Shown here: positions 14,884 through 21,196 of the stretch, in pieces
Layout of the letters: the number at the start of each line of letters is the position of its first letter
Position numbering within the stretch: position 1 is the first letter of the stretch
NCBI GenBank assembly: GCA_946626265.1
Contig: CAMOUE010000015.1
Coordinates: 1-21,196 of the forward strand
Reading direction: 5' to 3'
DNA from: an uncultured Eggerthellaceae bacterium
GTDB lineage: Bacteria; Actinomycetota; Coriobacteriia; Coriobacteriales; Eggerthellaceae
Length of the DNA: 21,196 nt
Notes under the pieces: generated by a model
The model's database searches: none
What the model was told of the DNA's origin: nothing
What the model saw: the letters and a program-made list of their open reading frames with translations, nothing else
Position numbers and translations under genes: made by a program

Positions 14884-15951
14884 ATGGCAGAAGCAAAGAA
14901 GCAAAGGGTTATCGACGACAACATGCACTTTTTGCCGACGGACCTTTTCACCAACCAGAAGGTGCTCAACGGCTTCCTGTATTCCGCGCCGATCACCATG
15001 GGCGTGAAGGCCTATCTGGACAAGACGCCTGACGGGACCAAGAACCAGGTCGTTCTCGCCACCGATTCCGGCGAGGAGATCCTGAACTACGTCGAGGGCG
15101 ACTACACGCTCGAGACCAAGATCCAGGCCATGGACGACGCCGGCGTGGACGTCGCCATGCTGCGCATGCCGGTGTGGCAGGAGTGGCTGCCGCTCGAGAT
15201 CTGCAAGATCGTCAACGACCAGGCTGCCGAGATGTGCAAGCGCTCCGAGGGCCGTCTCGTCGCAAACGCCGTCGTTCCGCCCTACGGCCGTCCCGAGGAC
15301 ATCGCGGAGCTGAAGCGCTGCGTCGAGGAGCTCGGCATGATCGGCGTCCAGTTCGCCTGCGCCTACGGCAACAAGTTCCTGGACGACGAGCTGTTCGCGC
15401 CCATGATGAAGGTCCTCAACGAGATGAAGCTCCCGGCCGTCGTGCACCACACCCCCGGCCAGAACTGCTTCCAGAACTTCGAGGAGTACACGATCATGCG
15501 TCGTGAGTTCGGCCGCGTCACCGTCCAGGCGACTGCCGTCGGCCGCGAGGTCTACTCCGGCATGTTCGAGAAGTACCCGAACCTGATCTTCGTGCACACG
15601 ATGCTCGGCGGCAACTGGTTCGGCCTTCGCGAGCTGCTCGCGCCGCATAAGTCGACGAAGAAGAAGGAGGCCATGAACCGCCTCGCTTCCAACGTCGGCC
15701 GCGACGAGTACGAGGAGTTCCTGAAGAACAACATCTACTTCGACGCTTGCCATCCGATGTCCTGGGGCAAGGACCAGCTCGAGTGCGCCGTCAAGACCTG
15801 CGGTGCCGACCACATCCTGCTCGGCTCCTCCTTCCCGGTCTTCTACGAGTGGCTCGCCCGCTCCGTCGAGACGATCAACGGCCTGGACATCACCGAGGAA
15901 GAGCGTGACCTCATCCTGGGCGGCAACGCCGAGCGCATCTTTAAGATCTAA
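14884..15951 (+). CDS. Amidohydrolase-2 fold protein (ACMSD/decarboxylase-like) with degenerate metal site
   Basis: This 355-aa protein has the TIM-barrel amidohydrolase-2 pattern known from ACMSD and aromatic acid decarboxylases. The N-terminal strand reads VIDDNMHFLP where the family has D-x-H-x-H, so the first histidine is Asn13 and only His15 remains. His188/His189 (VVHHTPG) and His238 (FVHTMLGG) are kept. The usual G-S-D-x-P near the end reads LLGSSFP, so the metal-binding aspartate is Ser316. Activity as a normal metal hydrolase or decarboxylase is therefore doubtful. The start has a near-perfect TAAGGAGG, suggesting strong translation. It lies between the small protein and the MFS transporter, implying a role in the same pathway. 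Confidence 0.82.
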   Translation: MAEAKKQRVIDDNMHFLPTDLFTNQKVLNGFLYSAPITMGVKAYLDKTPDGTKNQVVLATDSGEEILNYVEGDYTLETKIQAMDDAGVDVAMLRMPVWQEWLPLEICKIVNDQAAEMCKRSEGRLVANAVVPPYGRPEDIAELKRCVEELGMIGVQFACAYGNKFLDDELFAPMMKVLNEMKLPAVVHHTPGQNCFQNFEEYTIMRREFGRVTVQATAVGREVYSGMFEKYPNLIFVHTMLGGNWFGLRELLAPHKSTKKKEAMNRLASNVGRDEYEEFLKNNIYFDACHPMSWGKDQLECAVKTCGADHILLGSSFPVFYEWLARSVETINGLDITEEERDLILGGNAERIFKI

Positions 15952-15961
15952 GGTTTCAAAT

Positions 15962-16019
15962 GGGCCGTCGAGTTGTTTCGGCGGCCCGTCGGCGGGGCGG
16001 GGAAGTCACCCGTCCCGCC
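15962..16019 (+). other. Two stem-loops between the amidohydrolase-like and MFS genes
   Basis: GGGCCGTCG/CGGCGGCCC (15962-15970 with 15979-15987, one G-U pair) is followed at once by GGCGGGGCGGGG/ACCCGTCCCGCC (15991-16002 with 16008-16019). Neither has a T-tract. Confidence 0.55.
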
Positions 16020-16088
16020 AAGCGAGGGTGTTGCGCATTGCTTGCTGACGATTTGGAGGGAATCGATGCGCAGCGCCCTCTAACTCGA

Positions 16089-16107
16089 CAAGACGATGGT
16101 CGTCTTG
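16089..16107 (+). other. Stem-loop in the leader of the MFS gene
   Basis: CAAGACGA pairs perfectly with TCGTCTTG around TGG, ending 27 bp before the ATG. It could set transcript stability or mark a processing site. Confidence 0.45.
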
Positions 16108-16134
16108 CGTAGTCAAAGAAAAGGGGAAAGAAAA

Positions 16135-17526
16135 ATGGCAAATCCTAACGCGGGCGCACCGCAGAAGACACCGGCTTACGCATGGCCGTGCCTCTTCGCA
16201 TCGCTTTTCATCGCCGTAACGCTCGTTTGGGAGTGGCAGTGGATGCCTGGCGTCACTGGCGGTGTCGCCACGAAGTGGTTCCTGTTCAACAACCCTGACA
16301 TTCAGGGCATGTTCGGGTTCAACCCGGCAGAGCTCCAGGGCGAGGCCCTGGGCGCCTGGTTCGGCCAGAACCTCGGCCGTACCATCGGCGTCGTCATGGG
16401 CAACTCGATGAGCTGGGTGCCGATCGGCGCCATCATCATGGCGTTCCCGACGACGTTCCTGGTTCAGAAGATCGGCCCGAAGTGGGCGTCCCTCATCGGC
16501 GTGTGCATCGCCGTCATCGGCGCAATCGTCACGACGATGTGCTTGACCGGCAGCTGGACCGGCTACCAGGTTGGCCGCTTCATCTTCGGCCTGGCCCTTG
16601 CCTGCACCATCGTTTCCGGCCCGACCTGCGTGTCCATCTGGTTCCCGGGCGCTACCCGCGGCCGCGCCATGGCCATCTGGTCCACGTGGGCCCCGATCGG
16701 CATCTTCACCGTCAACATGTGGGGCGGCAACGTCCTCGACCTGTGCGGCGGCAACATCGTCACGCTGAACTACGTGTGGATCGCCCTCATGGTCATCGCC
16801 GGCCTCATCTTCCTGTTCGTGTTCCGCGAGCCGCGCGGCGACGAGGTGTCCGAGGTTTCGCCCGAGCGCAAGAGGCTCCGCGATGTCCTCCCGTACTTCA
16901 AGAGCCGTCAGCTCTGGTCCCTCATCATCCTGTTCGCCATCTTCAACTACATGAACTACGCGTTCTCGCAGTACCTGAAGACCTGGCTGGCCATGGACGT
17001 CGCTTCCGGCGGCATGGGCTGGGAAGCCGGTCCCGCGGGCCTCATCGGCGGCATCCTCTGCGCATGCGGCATCCTCGGCCCGATCGGCGGTTGGATCATG
17101 GACAAGCTGCCGCGCGACAAGAAGTGGATCGCCCCGCTGCTCGGCATCATCTCGCTGACGCTGTGCATGCTGCTCTCCTTCAGGGCAAACACCCCGATCT
17201 TCGCTCTGTACGCCCTGTTCTTCTGCATCGGCAACATGTTCCTCAACGGCTGCTGCCGCCCGATGGTCCCGACGTACGTGTTCAAGGGCGGTGCCACCGC
17301 AGTCGCCTTCGGCCTGTCGTTCCTGACCTGCGGTCAGTACCTCGGCCAGATCCCGACGTCCTACGCGTTCCAGTACGGCACTGCTGCCGGCATGTCCTAC
17401 AGCGACATCATGATGATGTTCTTCGTGCCCGTAGGCGTTGTGGGCATCATCTTCGGCCTGCTCATGAAGCCGTCTGCGCCGAAGGGCGAAATCGCTGAAG
17501 CCGGCGGAAAGCCCGAAGGCAAGTAG
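16135..17526 (+). CDS. MFS transporter
   Basis: This 463-aa protein has about twelve hydrophobic helices and a long hydrophilic central loop (EPRGDEVSEVSPERKRLRDV), the two-times-six layout of the major facilitator superfamily. The loop after helix 2 reads QKIGPKWASLIG, a diverged motif A. It would import the enzyme substrate or export the product. The ATG at 16135 follows AAGGGGAAAGAAAA; an in-frame upstream ATG at 16096 lies inside the leader hairpin and has no ribosome site. The gene ends the operon and is followed by an intrinsic terminator. Cytoplasmic molybdoenzymes of this type in gut Eggerthellaceae are commonly paired with such carriers. Confidence 0.9.
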   Translation: MANPNAGAPQKTPAYAWPCLFASLFIAVTLVWEWQWMPGVTGGVATKWFLFNNPDIQGMFGFNPAELQGEALGAWFGQNLGRTIGVVMGNSMSWVPIGAIIMAFPTTFLVQKIGPKWASLIGVCIAVIGAIVTTMCLTGSWTGYQVGRFIFGLALACTIVSGPTCVSIWFPGATRGRAMAIWSTWAPIGIFTVNMWGGNVLDLCGGNIVTLNYVWIALMVIAGLIFLFVFREPRGDEVSEVSPERKRLRDVLPYFKSRQLWSLIILFAIFNYMNYAFSQYLKTWLAMDVASGGMGWEAGPAGLIGGILCACGILGPIGGWIMDKLPRDKKWIAPLLGIISLTLCMLLSFRANTPIFALYALFFCIGNMFLNGCCRPMVPTYVFKGGATAVAFGLSFLTCGQYLGQIPTSYAFQYGTAAGMSYSDIMMMFFVPVGVVGIIFGLLMKPSAPKGEIAEAGGKPEGK

Positions 17527-17568
17527 CAAGTAGTCCCGCGCATTTGCGCTCGACAAGCACCACGCGAC

Positions 17569-17597
17569 AAGGGCCGTCCGTTCGGGCGGCCCTTTTT
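17569..17597 (+). terminator. Intrinsic terminator of the second molybdoenzyme operon
   Basis: AAGGGCCGTCCG pairs with CGGGCGGCCCTT (one G-U pair) around a short loop, followed by TTTTT. It lies about 40 bp after the MFS stop codon. A second hairpin, ACGAAAG-TGCGG-CTTTCGT (17598-17616), abuts it. Confidence 0.85.
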
Positions 17598-17651
17598 ACG
17601 AAAGTGCGGCTTTCGTAGTATGGTGGTTGGCCTTGTGAAAGGGGATGGAAC

Positions 17652-17903
17652 TTGGACGAAGAGAAAAGGCGTGCAGTTGGCGGGCTGGACGGCGAGCTGG
17701 GTCTTGTGCCCGATGGCGTTGCCCGTGTAGAGCCCTCCGAAGAGCCTGCTGAAACGATTGCCGGGGAATCTGCCGAAGAGCTTGATGCGGATGCCGTGAC
17801 AGGCGCGTCGCCCGGCACGGCCCAGGCTTGCAGCGATCTGGGCCTGAACTCTCTTGAGGAGAACTTGAGCAAGTTCGGGATCAAGCCCCCCGGCGTTGCG
17901 TGA
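17652..17903 (+). CDS. Small acidic protein, unknown (TTG start)
   Basis: This 83-aa protein is strongly acidic (many Glu and Asp, for example ESAEELDADAV) with a short helical end, NSLEENLSKFGIKPPGVA. AAAGGGG lies about ten bases before a TTG codon, and the first residues (L/M-DEEKR) echo those of the following LuxR gene, which also appears to start with TTG. The acidic stretch followed by GAS and a cysteine resembles a peptide-leader layout, but no modification enzymes are nearby, so I do not call it a precursor peptide. It may be co-transcribed with the regulator. The function is unknown. Confidence 0.5.
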   Translation: MDEEKRRAVGGLDGELGLVPDGVARVEPSEEPAETIAGESAEELDADAVTGASPGTAQACSDLGLNSLEENLSKFGIKPPGVA

Positions 17904-17986
17904 TTTGCCGCGTGGCCCATTGGGCGATACGTCGCGTGACCCGAGATGTCGCCGGATGGCGAGCGGTGTGCTTTGGGCGAGATTGC

Positions 17987-17992
17987 GCTACA
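17987..17992 (+). promoter_or_regulatory. Possible -10 box (TACAAT) for the LuxR gene
   Basis: TACAAT lies about 80 bp before the predicted LuxR start. No clear -35 hexamer is found 16-18 bp upstream, so this is weak. Confidence 0.25.
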
Positions 17993-18068
17993 ATACACAT
18001 CGTTTGGTAACCGAGGCAACAAGTCTGCTTGAATAGGGGATTCGAGTCGCTTGGGGGGGCGCGACGGG

Positions 18069-19529
18069 TTGGATAACGAAGAGAAGGCATCGTCACTGAG
18101 CATATCGTCTATGGAAATGCTGTCCATAGGCGGGTTTGGCCTGTTCTTTGCCTGGATGTTCATCTGTTTCTACTGGCTGTTCTGCGATTTTCCGCCCGAG
18201 GTGCCTACGTCGATGCGCGACTTGTCGCAGCTGTTCGTCTTCCTTGCGGTCCCCGTAGGGTTCATGGTCATGCACGTGCGGGGGAAGAATCCCGCCTTCA
18301 ACCCGTTCATCCTGCCCATGCAGATCGGCGCGACCGCTTTTGCCGTGGTTCAGCCATTGGTTGCCTTGCTCATGTACCAAGGCGTTCTCGTGCCTTTCGC
18401 CGTCGTGTGCGTAGTGAATTTCTTCGCCGGGTTGGCGGCGGCGTCCATAAAGCTCTGCTGGCTCGACGTATGCTCGCGGCTCGGGACCGACGCGCAGCCG
18501 CGGTTTACCGGGTTGTCCCTGTTCATAGGTGGCTTGCTGTTTTCGCTCGCCGCTTTTGTCCCGACTGCCATGCAGCCGGTTTTCGCCATAGCGTTCATCG
18601 CGGGCAGCTTGGGGCTTTTGACGTACGCGACGAAGCACGCCCCGGGCAACGACGAGCGCGCGCCGCTCGAGTCCGTCGGCAGTACCTGGCAGTTCACGCG
18701 TGAGATCGAGCCGTCGTTTTTCATGTTCGGGGTCGTGTTCGCGCTCACGTTCGTGTTCCTGTTCAACAGCGGTGCGGAATCGGTGCTGCTCGGCCTCATT
18801 TCGACGTTGGTGGGGTCTTTGGCGGTCGCAATACTTTCGATAGCCGACAAGCAGTTCTCCATCATCGTCTACCAACGCCTTCTTGTCGTGATTACGGTGG
18901 TGGCTTGCATCGTCTTGCCGTTCGTCGAGAAGACCGGCCAGCTCGTCTGTTCGTGCGTCGTGACCGCCGCCTGGGCGATGTTCATGGCCGTCAATTACGG
19001 CTACTTGGTCAAAAAGGCGGTGCTCGCGCACGACGCGCCCACATTCCGCCAGATCCCATCGCGTTTGGCGATTCCGTCAGCTGGCTTCGCGTGCGGATGG
19101 GCTCTCGCGGTGGCCTTCACCATGGCGTTCGGCGCGCACTCCGAGATGTTCCTCTATTTGCGTCTCGGCGTCGCGATTGTGCTCGTTCTCGTCATCATGG
19201 TGTTCTTGCCCGATGCGGCCCATCATCCGGCGTCGGGGGAATCGCCGTCGGGGGAGAAGGTGACGAAGACGGTGGTGACGGTCGACAAGTCCGAAAGCGA
19301 GCTGTTCGAGGCGCGCTGCGCGGCTGTGGCCAAGCTCTACCAGCTCTCTCCGCGCGAGACCGAGATTCTGGGCTACCTCGCGAAGGGGCGCAATGCCGCC
19401 TACATCCAGGAAGAGCTCACCATTTCGCCGCATACGGTCAAGAGCCACATCTACAACATCTACCGCAAACTGGACATCCATAGCCAGCAGAAGCTCATGG
19501 ACTTCGTCGAGGAGTTTCCGCTCGACTAA
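18069..19529 (+). CDS. Membrane-embedded LuxR-family regulator (multi-helix sensor plus HTH)
   Basis: The first roughly 390 residues form about twelve hydrophobic helices. A charged linker (residues about 390-420) leads to a C-terminal LuxR helix-turn-helix (LSPRETEILGYLAKGRNAAY, then IQEELTISPHTVKSHIYNIY and RKLDIHSQQKL). This is the membrane LuxR type expanded in Eggerthellaceae, where members control molybdoenzymes such as dopamine dehydroxylase. It would sense a small molecule at the membrane and bind nearby promoters. Two TTG starts are possible: 18069 (486 aa, after GGGGGGG and ACGGG) and 18051 (492 aa, after AGGGGATTCGAG). Position between the MFS operon and the third molybdoenzyme suggests control of one or both. 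Confidence 0.88.
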   Translation: MDNEEKASSLSISSMEMLSIGGFGLFFAWMFICFYWLFCDFPPEVPTSMRDLSQLFVFLAVPVGFMVMHVRGKNPAFNPFILPMQIGATAFAVVQPLVALLMYQGVLVPFAVVCVVNFFAGLAAASIKLCWLDVCSRLGTDAQPRFTGLSLFIGGLLFSLAAFVPTAMQPVFAIAFIAGSLGLLTYATKHAPGNDERAPLESVGSTWQFTREIEPSFFMFGVVFALTFVFLFNSGAESVLLGLISTLVGSLAVAILSIADKQFSIIVYQRLLVVITVVACIVLPFVEKTGQLVCSCVVTAAWAMFMAVNYGYLVKKAVLAHDAPTFRQIPSRLAIPSAGFACGWALAVAFTMAFGAHSEMFLYLRLGVAIVLVLVIMVFLPDAAHHPASGESPSGEKVTKTVVTVDKSESELFEARCAAVAKLYQLSPRETEILGYLAKGRNAAYIQEELTISPHTVKSHIYNIYRKLDIHSQQKLMDFVEEFPLD

Positions 19530-19857
19530 TCGTCTTTCCTGCTTGTGGCGCGGCCGCCGTCCGGCTGGACTCGGCGTGGGCTAACCGCTCGTCGCCCCCG
19601 GCAAAGCAGGTAGATGAGCACCATCAGGCAGTCTTTCACAAAACACCAGTTAAACAGCCTCATACTAGAAGGATGAAATGCCTAACTGCATACCCATGTA
19701 GCGATAGCCACCCCTCCTCATCATGGTTCACTATGGTCAGTCTTTTGAGGGGGGCGCCGATATTCCGAAGGGGGCGCAGGAAGACGCCCGGGCACCCTCT
19801 CAATCTTGCGGGGCCGACACCCGCAAGTCTCGAGACTGAGACGAGAGAGGAGTTGCG
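19530..19857 (+). promoter_or_regulatory. Upstream regulatory region of the third molybdoenzyme gene
   Basis: This 328-bp gap shows no gene. It contains an imperfect GC-rich dyad just after the LuxR gene (about 19551-19574), CATACCCATG (19689-19698) 169 bp before the ATG, and a perfect stem-loop CTTGCGGG-GCCGACA-CCCGCAAG (19805-19827). The leader block AGACTGAGACGAGAGAGGAG (19833-19852) includes the ribosome site. The second and fourth have counterparts upstream of 11624. I see no convincing sigma70 promoter. Confidence 0.45.
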
Positions 19858-21196
19858 ATGGCAGAGACTACGATTGAGTCCAGAGACCGCGACGACATCG
19901 GTGCGACTAAGGAGGAAAACCAATTTAACTTTGGCGCCGGCGAGGCGCATGAGGTTGACCCCCGCTGGAAGCATCCTGGCGAGTGGCAGTACATGGAAGA
20001 CGGGATGCTTGTAACCCGCACTTCGGTTTGGTCTGCCCCTGGCTGCCATGAGGGCTGCGGTGTTCTGGTTTACTCCGACCCCGAGACGGGCAAGTTCATC
20101 AAGTGCGAAGGCGACCCGGACGATCCGTACAACCGCGGCGCCCTTTGCCCCCGTTGCCTGGCATTCAAGCAAGTCGAATTCCATCCTGACCGCATTCTGT
20201 ATCCTATGAAGCGCGCCGGCGAGCGTGGCGAGAACAAGTGGGAGCGCATCACGTGGGACGAGGCCCTCGAGACGTGCTACAAGGAGTTCCGTCGCATCGC
20301 CATGACCTACGGCGGCGACTCGATCCACTGCCTGCGCGGCACCGCTCGCGACAACCAGTGGCAGGTCGGCCGTATGGCCAACACTTTCGGAAGCCCGAAC
20401 GAGTACGGCTTCCTGTCCGGCACGGCATGCTACCTGCCGCGTCTGTCGCTGATGATCATGACCTACGGCGGCATGCTCATCGCCGACTTCTCGCAGTTCT
20501 CCGCGCTGCGCTACGACGACCCCGAGTGGACGTGCCCCGAGTGCACGATCGTCTGGGGCTGCAACCCCACCATTTCCAACCCCGACTTCTTCATGGGCCA
20601 CTGGGTAACCGACGCCATGAAGCTCGGCTGCAAGCTCATCTCCGTCGAGCCGCGCGTCACGTGGCTGGCAGCGCATGCTGACATCCACCTGCAGCTGCGT
20701 CCCGGCACCGACACCGCTCTGGCCCTCGGCATGATCAAGGTCATCGTCGACGAGGACCTCTACGACCACGATTTCGTCGAGAAGTGGACCTATGGTTTCG
20801 ACGAGCTGGCCGAGCGCGCCCGCGAGCTGTCCCTCGACGAGGTCGAGAAGATGACGTGGGTCCCGAAAGAGAAGATCGTCGCTGCAGCCCGCCTGTTCGC
20901 CAACTCCCATCCGGCGAACGTCGTGTGGGGCCTGGCCGTCGACATGCAGTCGCAGGGCACCCCGTGCGCCCAGGCTATCGCCGCCCTTTGGACCATCACC
21001 GGCAACCTCGACATCCCCGGCGGCATGTGCTACACCGCTGCTCCCATGGGCGTCGACCAGCCGTCCGCCGGTGCGTGGGGCATCTACGACCTCATCGACG
21101 AAGAGACCCAGAAGAAGCGCGTCGGCTGGCGTGAGTACCCGATGTACCGCTACGGCCTGACCCAGGCCATGCCCGACATGTGCCTCGAGGAAATGG
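19858..21196 (+). CDS. Cytoplasmic molybdopterin oxidoreductase, paralogue of the 11624 gene (3' end beyond window)
   Basis: The first 446 codons are present and open to the window edge. There is no TAT signal. The N-terminus begins METT-like (MAETTIES), as does the 11624 product (MSETTVEY). The Fe-S region repeats the unusual pattern: Ala60 replaces the first cysteine, C63 and C67 follow (APGCHEGCG), and the distal pair is C97/C100 in LCPRC. KWERITWDEALE and a TACYLPR segment with Cys191 at the likely molybdenum-ligand position match the paralogue, as do the long conserved blocks GSPNEYG and LRPGTDTALALGM. GAGAGGAG precedes the ATG. Partner genes, if any, lie outside. The substrate is unknown and probably differs from that of the paralogue. 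Confidence 0.9.
   Translation, partial: MAETTIESRDRDDIGATKEENQFNFGAGEAHEVDPRWKHPGEWQYMEDGMLVTRTSVWSAPGCHEGCGVLVYSDPETGKFIKCEGDPDDPYNRGALCPRCLAFKQVEFHPDRILYPMKRAGERGENKWERITWDEALETCYKEFRRIAMTYGGDSIHCLRGTARDNQWQVGRMANTFGSPNEYGFLSGTACYLPRLSLMIMTYGGMLIADFSQFSALRYDDPEWTCPECTIVWGCNPTISNPDFFMGHWVTDAMKLGCKLISVEPRVTWLAAHADIHLQLRPGTDTALALGMIKVIVDEDLYDHDFVEKWTYGFDELAERARELSLDEVEKMTWVPKEKIVAAARLFANSHPANVVWGLAVDMQSQGTPCAQAIAALWTITGNLDIPGGMCYTAAPMGVDQPSAGAWGIYDLIDEETQKKRVGWREYPMYRYGLTQAMPDMCLEEM

Noticed and set aside
16006..17556. About 500-codon frame opposite the MFS gene
   Set aside because: The translation is hydrophilic, Glu/Asp/Arg/His-rich and featureless, while the sense strand gives a clear twelve-helix transporter.
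17652..17903. Ribosomal peptide natural product precursor (leader plus core)
   Set aside because: The acidic stretch ending near a Gly-Ala-Ser is leader-like, but there is no maturation enzyme, protease or peptide exporter in the window.
1..21196. tRNA, rRNA, CRISPR arrays, insertion sequences or phage attachment sites
   Set aside because: I looked through the intergenic stretches and saw no cloverleaf, no regularly spaced repeats, and no transposase or integrase coding sequence.

Overview
The window looks like a chromosomal segment of a GC-rich, anaerobic actinobacterium of the Eggerthellaceae (Eggerthella, Gordonibacter, Adlercreutzia and relatives). The basis is the gene content: three large molybdopterin (bis-PGD) oxidoreductases with dedicated Fe-S partners, a TorD-type chaperone, a MOSC protein, and a membrane-embedded LuxR-type regulator next to molybdoenzyme genes, which is a hallmark of that family. 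I cannot fix the genus from sequence alone.

Layout. (a) 1-2509: ordinary accessory and housekeeping genes: a hexapeptide acetyltransferase (+), then on the minus strand a small membrane protein, a 66-aa protein, an RNA 2',3'-cyclic phosphodiesterase (ThpR) and a tandem DUF2798-like membrane protein. A palindromic repeat lies between genes here and recurs at the end of the next gene. (b) 2788-8976: a LysR regulator divergent from a four-gene operon for an exported DMSO-reductase-type enzyme: TAT-signal catalytic subunit, 4x[4Fe-4S] electron-transfer subunit, TorD/DmsD-like chaperone and DmsC-like membrane anchor. The operon ends in a very strong intrinsic terminator. (c) 9126-11256: a MOSC protein behind a long structured leader, a decayed SDR-type gene, and a SpoVA-like membrane protein, unexpected in a non-sporulating lineage. 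(d) 11624-17526: a second molybdoenzyme locus of a different design: a cytoplasmic (no TAT signal) 797-aa catalytic subunit, a 114-aa two-cluster ferredoxin, a 59-aa unknown protein, an amidohydrolase-fold protein with a degraded metal site, and an MFS transporter, closed by a terminator. (e) 17652-21196: a small acidic protein, a membrane LuxR regulator, and the first 446 codons of a third molybdoenzyme, a paralogue of the second, cut by the window edge.

How they may work together. Region (b) suggests respiration of an external substrate, with electrons from the quinone pool passing through the anchor and Fe-S subunit to the exported reductase. Regions (d) and (e) suggest uptake of a small molecule by the MFS carrier and its reductive or hydratase-like conversion in the cytoplasm by the molybdoenzyme and ferredoxin, under control of the LuxR protein. 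This resembles the known logic of gut actinobacterial catechol dehydroxylase loci, but the substrate cannot be read from the sequence. The most unusual points are an altered Fe-S cysteine pattern shared by the two cytoplasmic molybdoenzymes, the metal-site-degenerate amidohydrolase and 59-aa protein inside the same operon, the stem-loops in each longer intercistronic gap, and matching upstream elements in front of the two paralogous molybdoenzyme genes.
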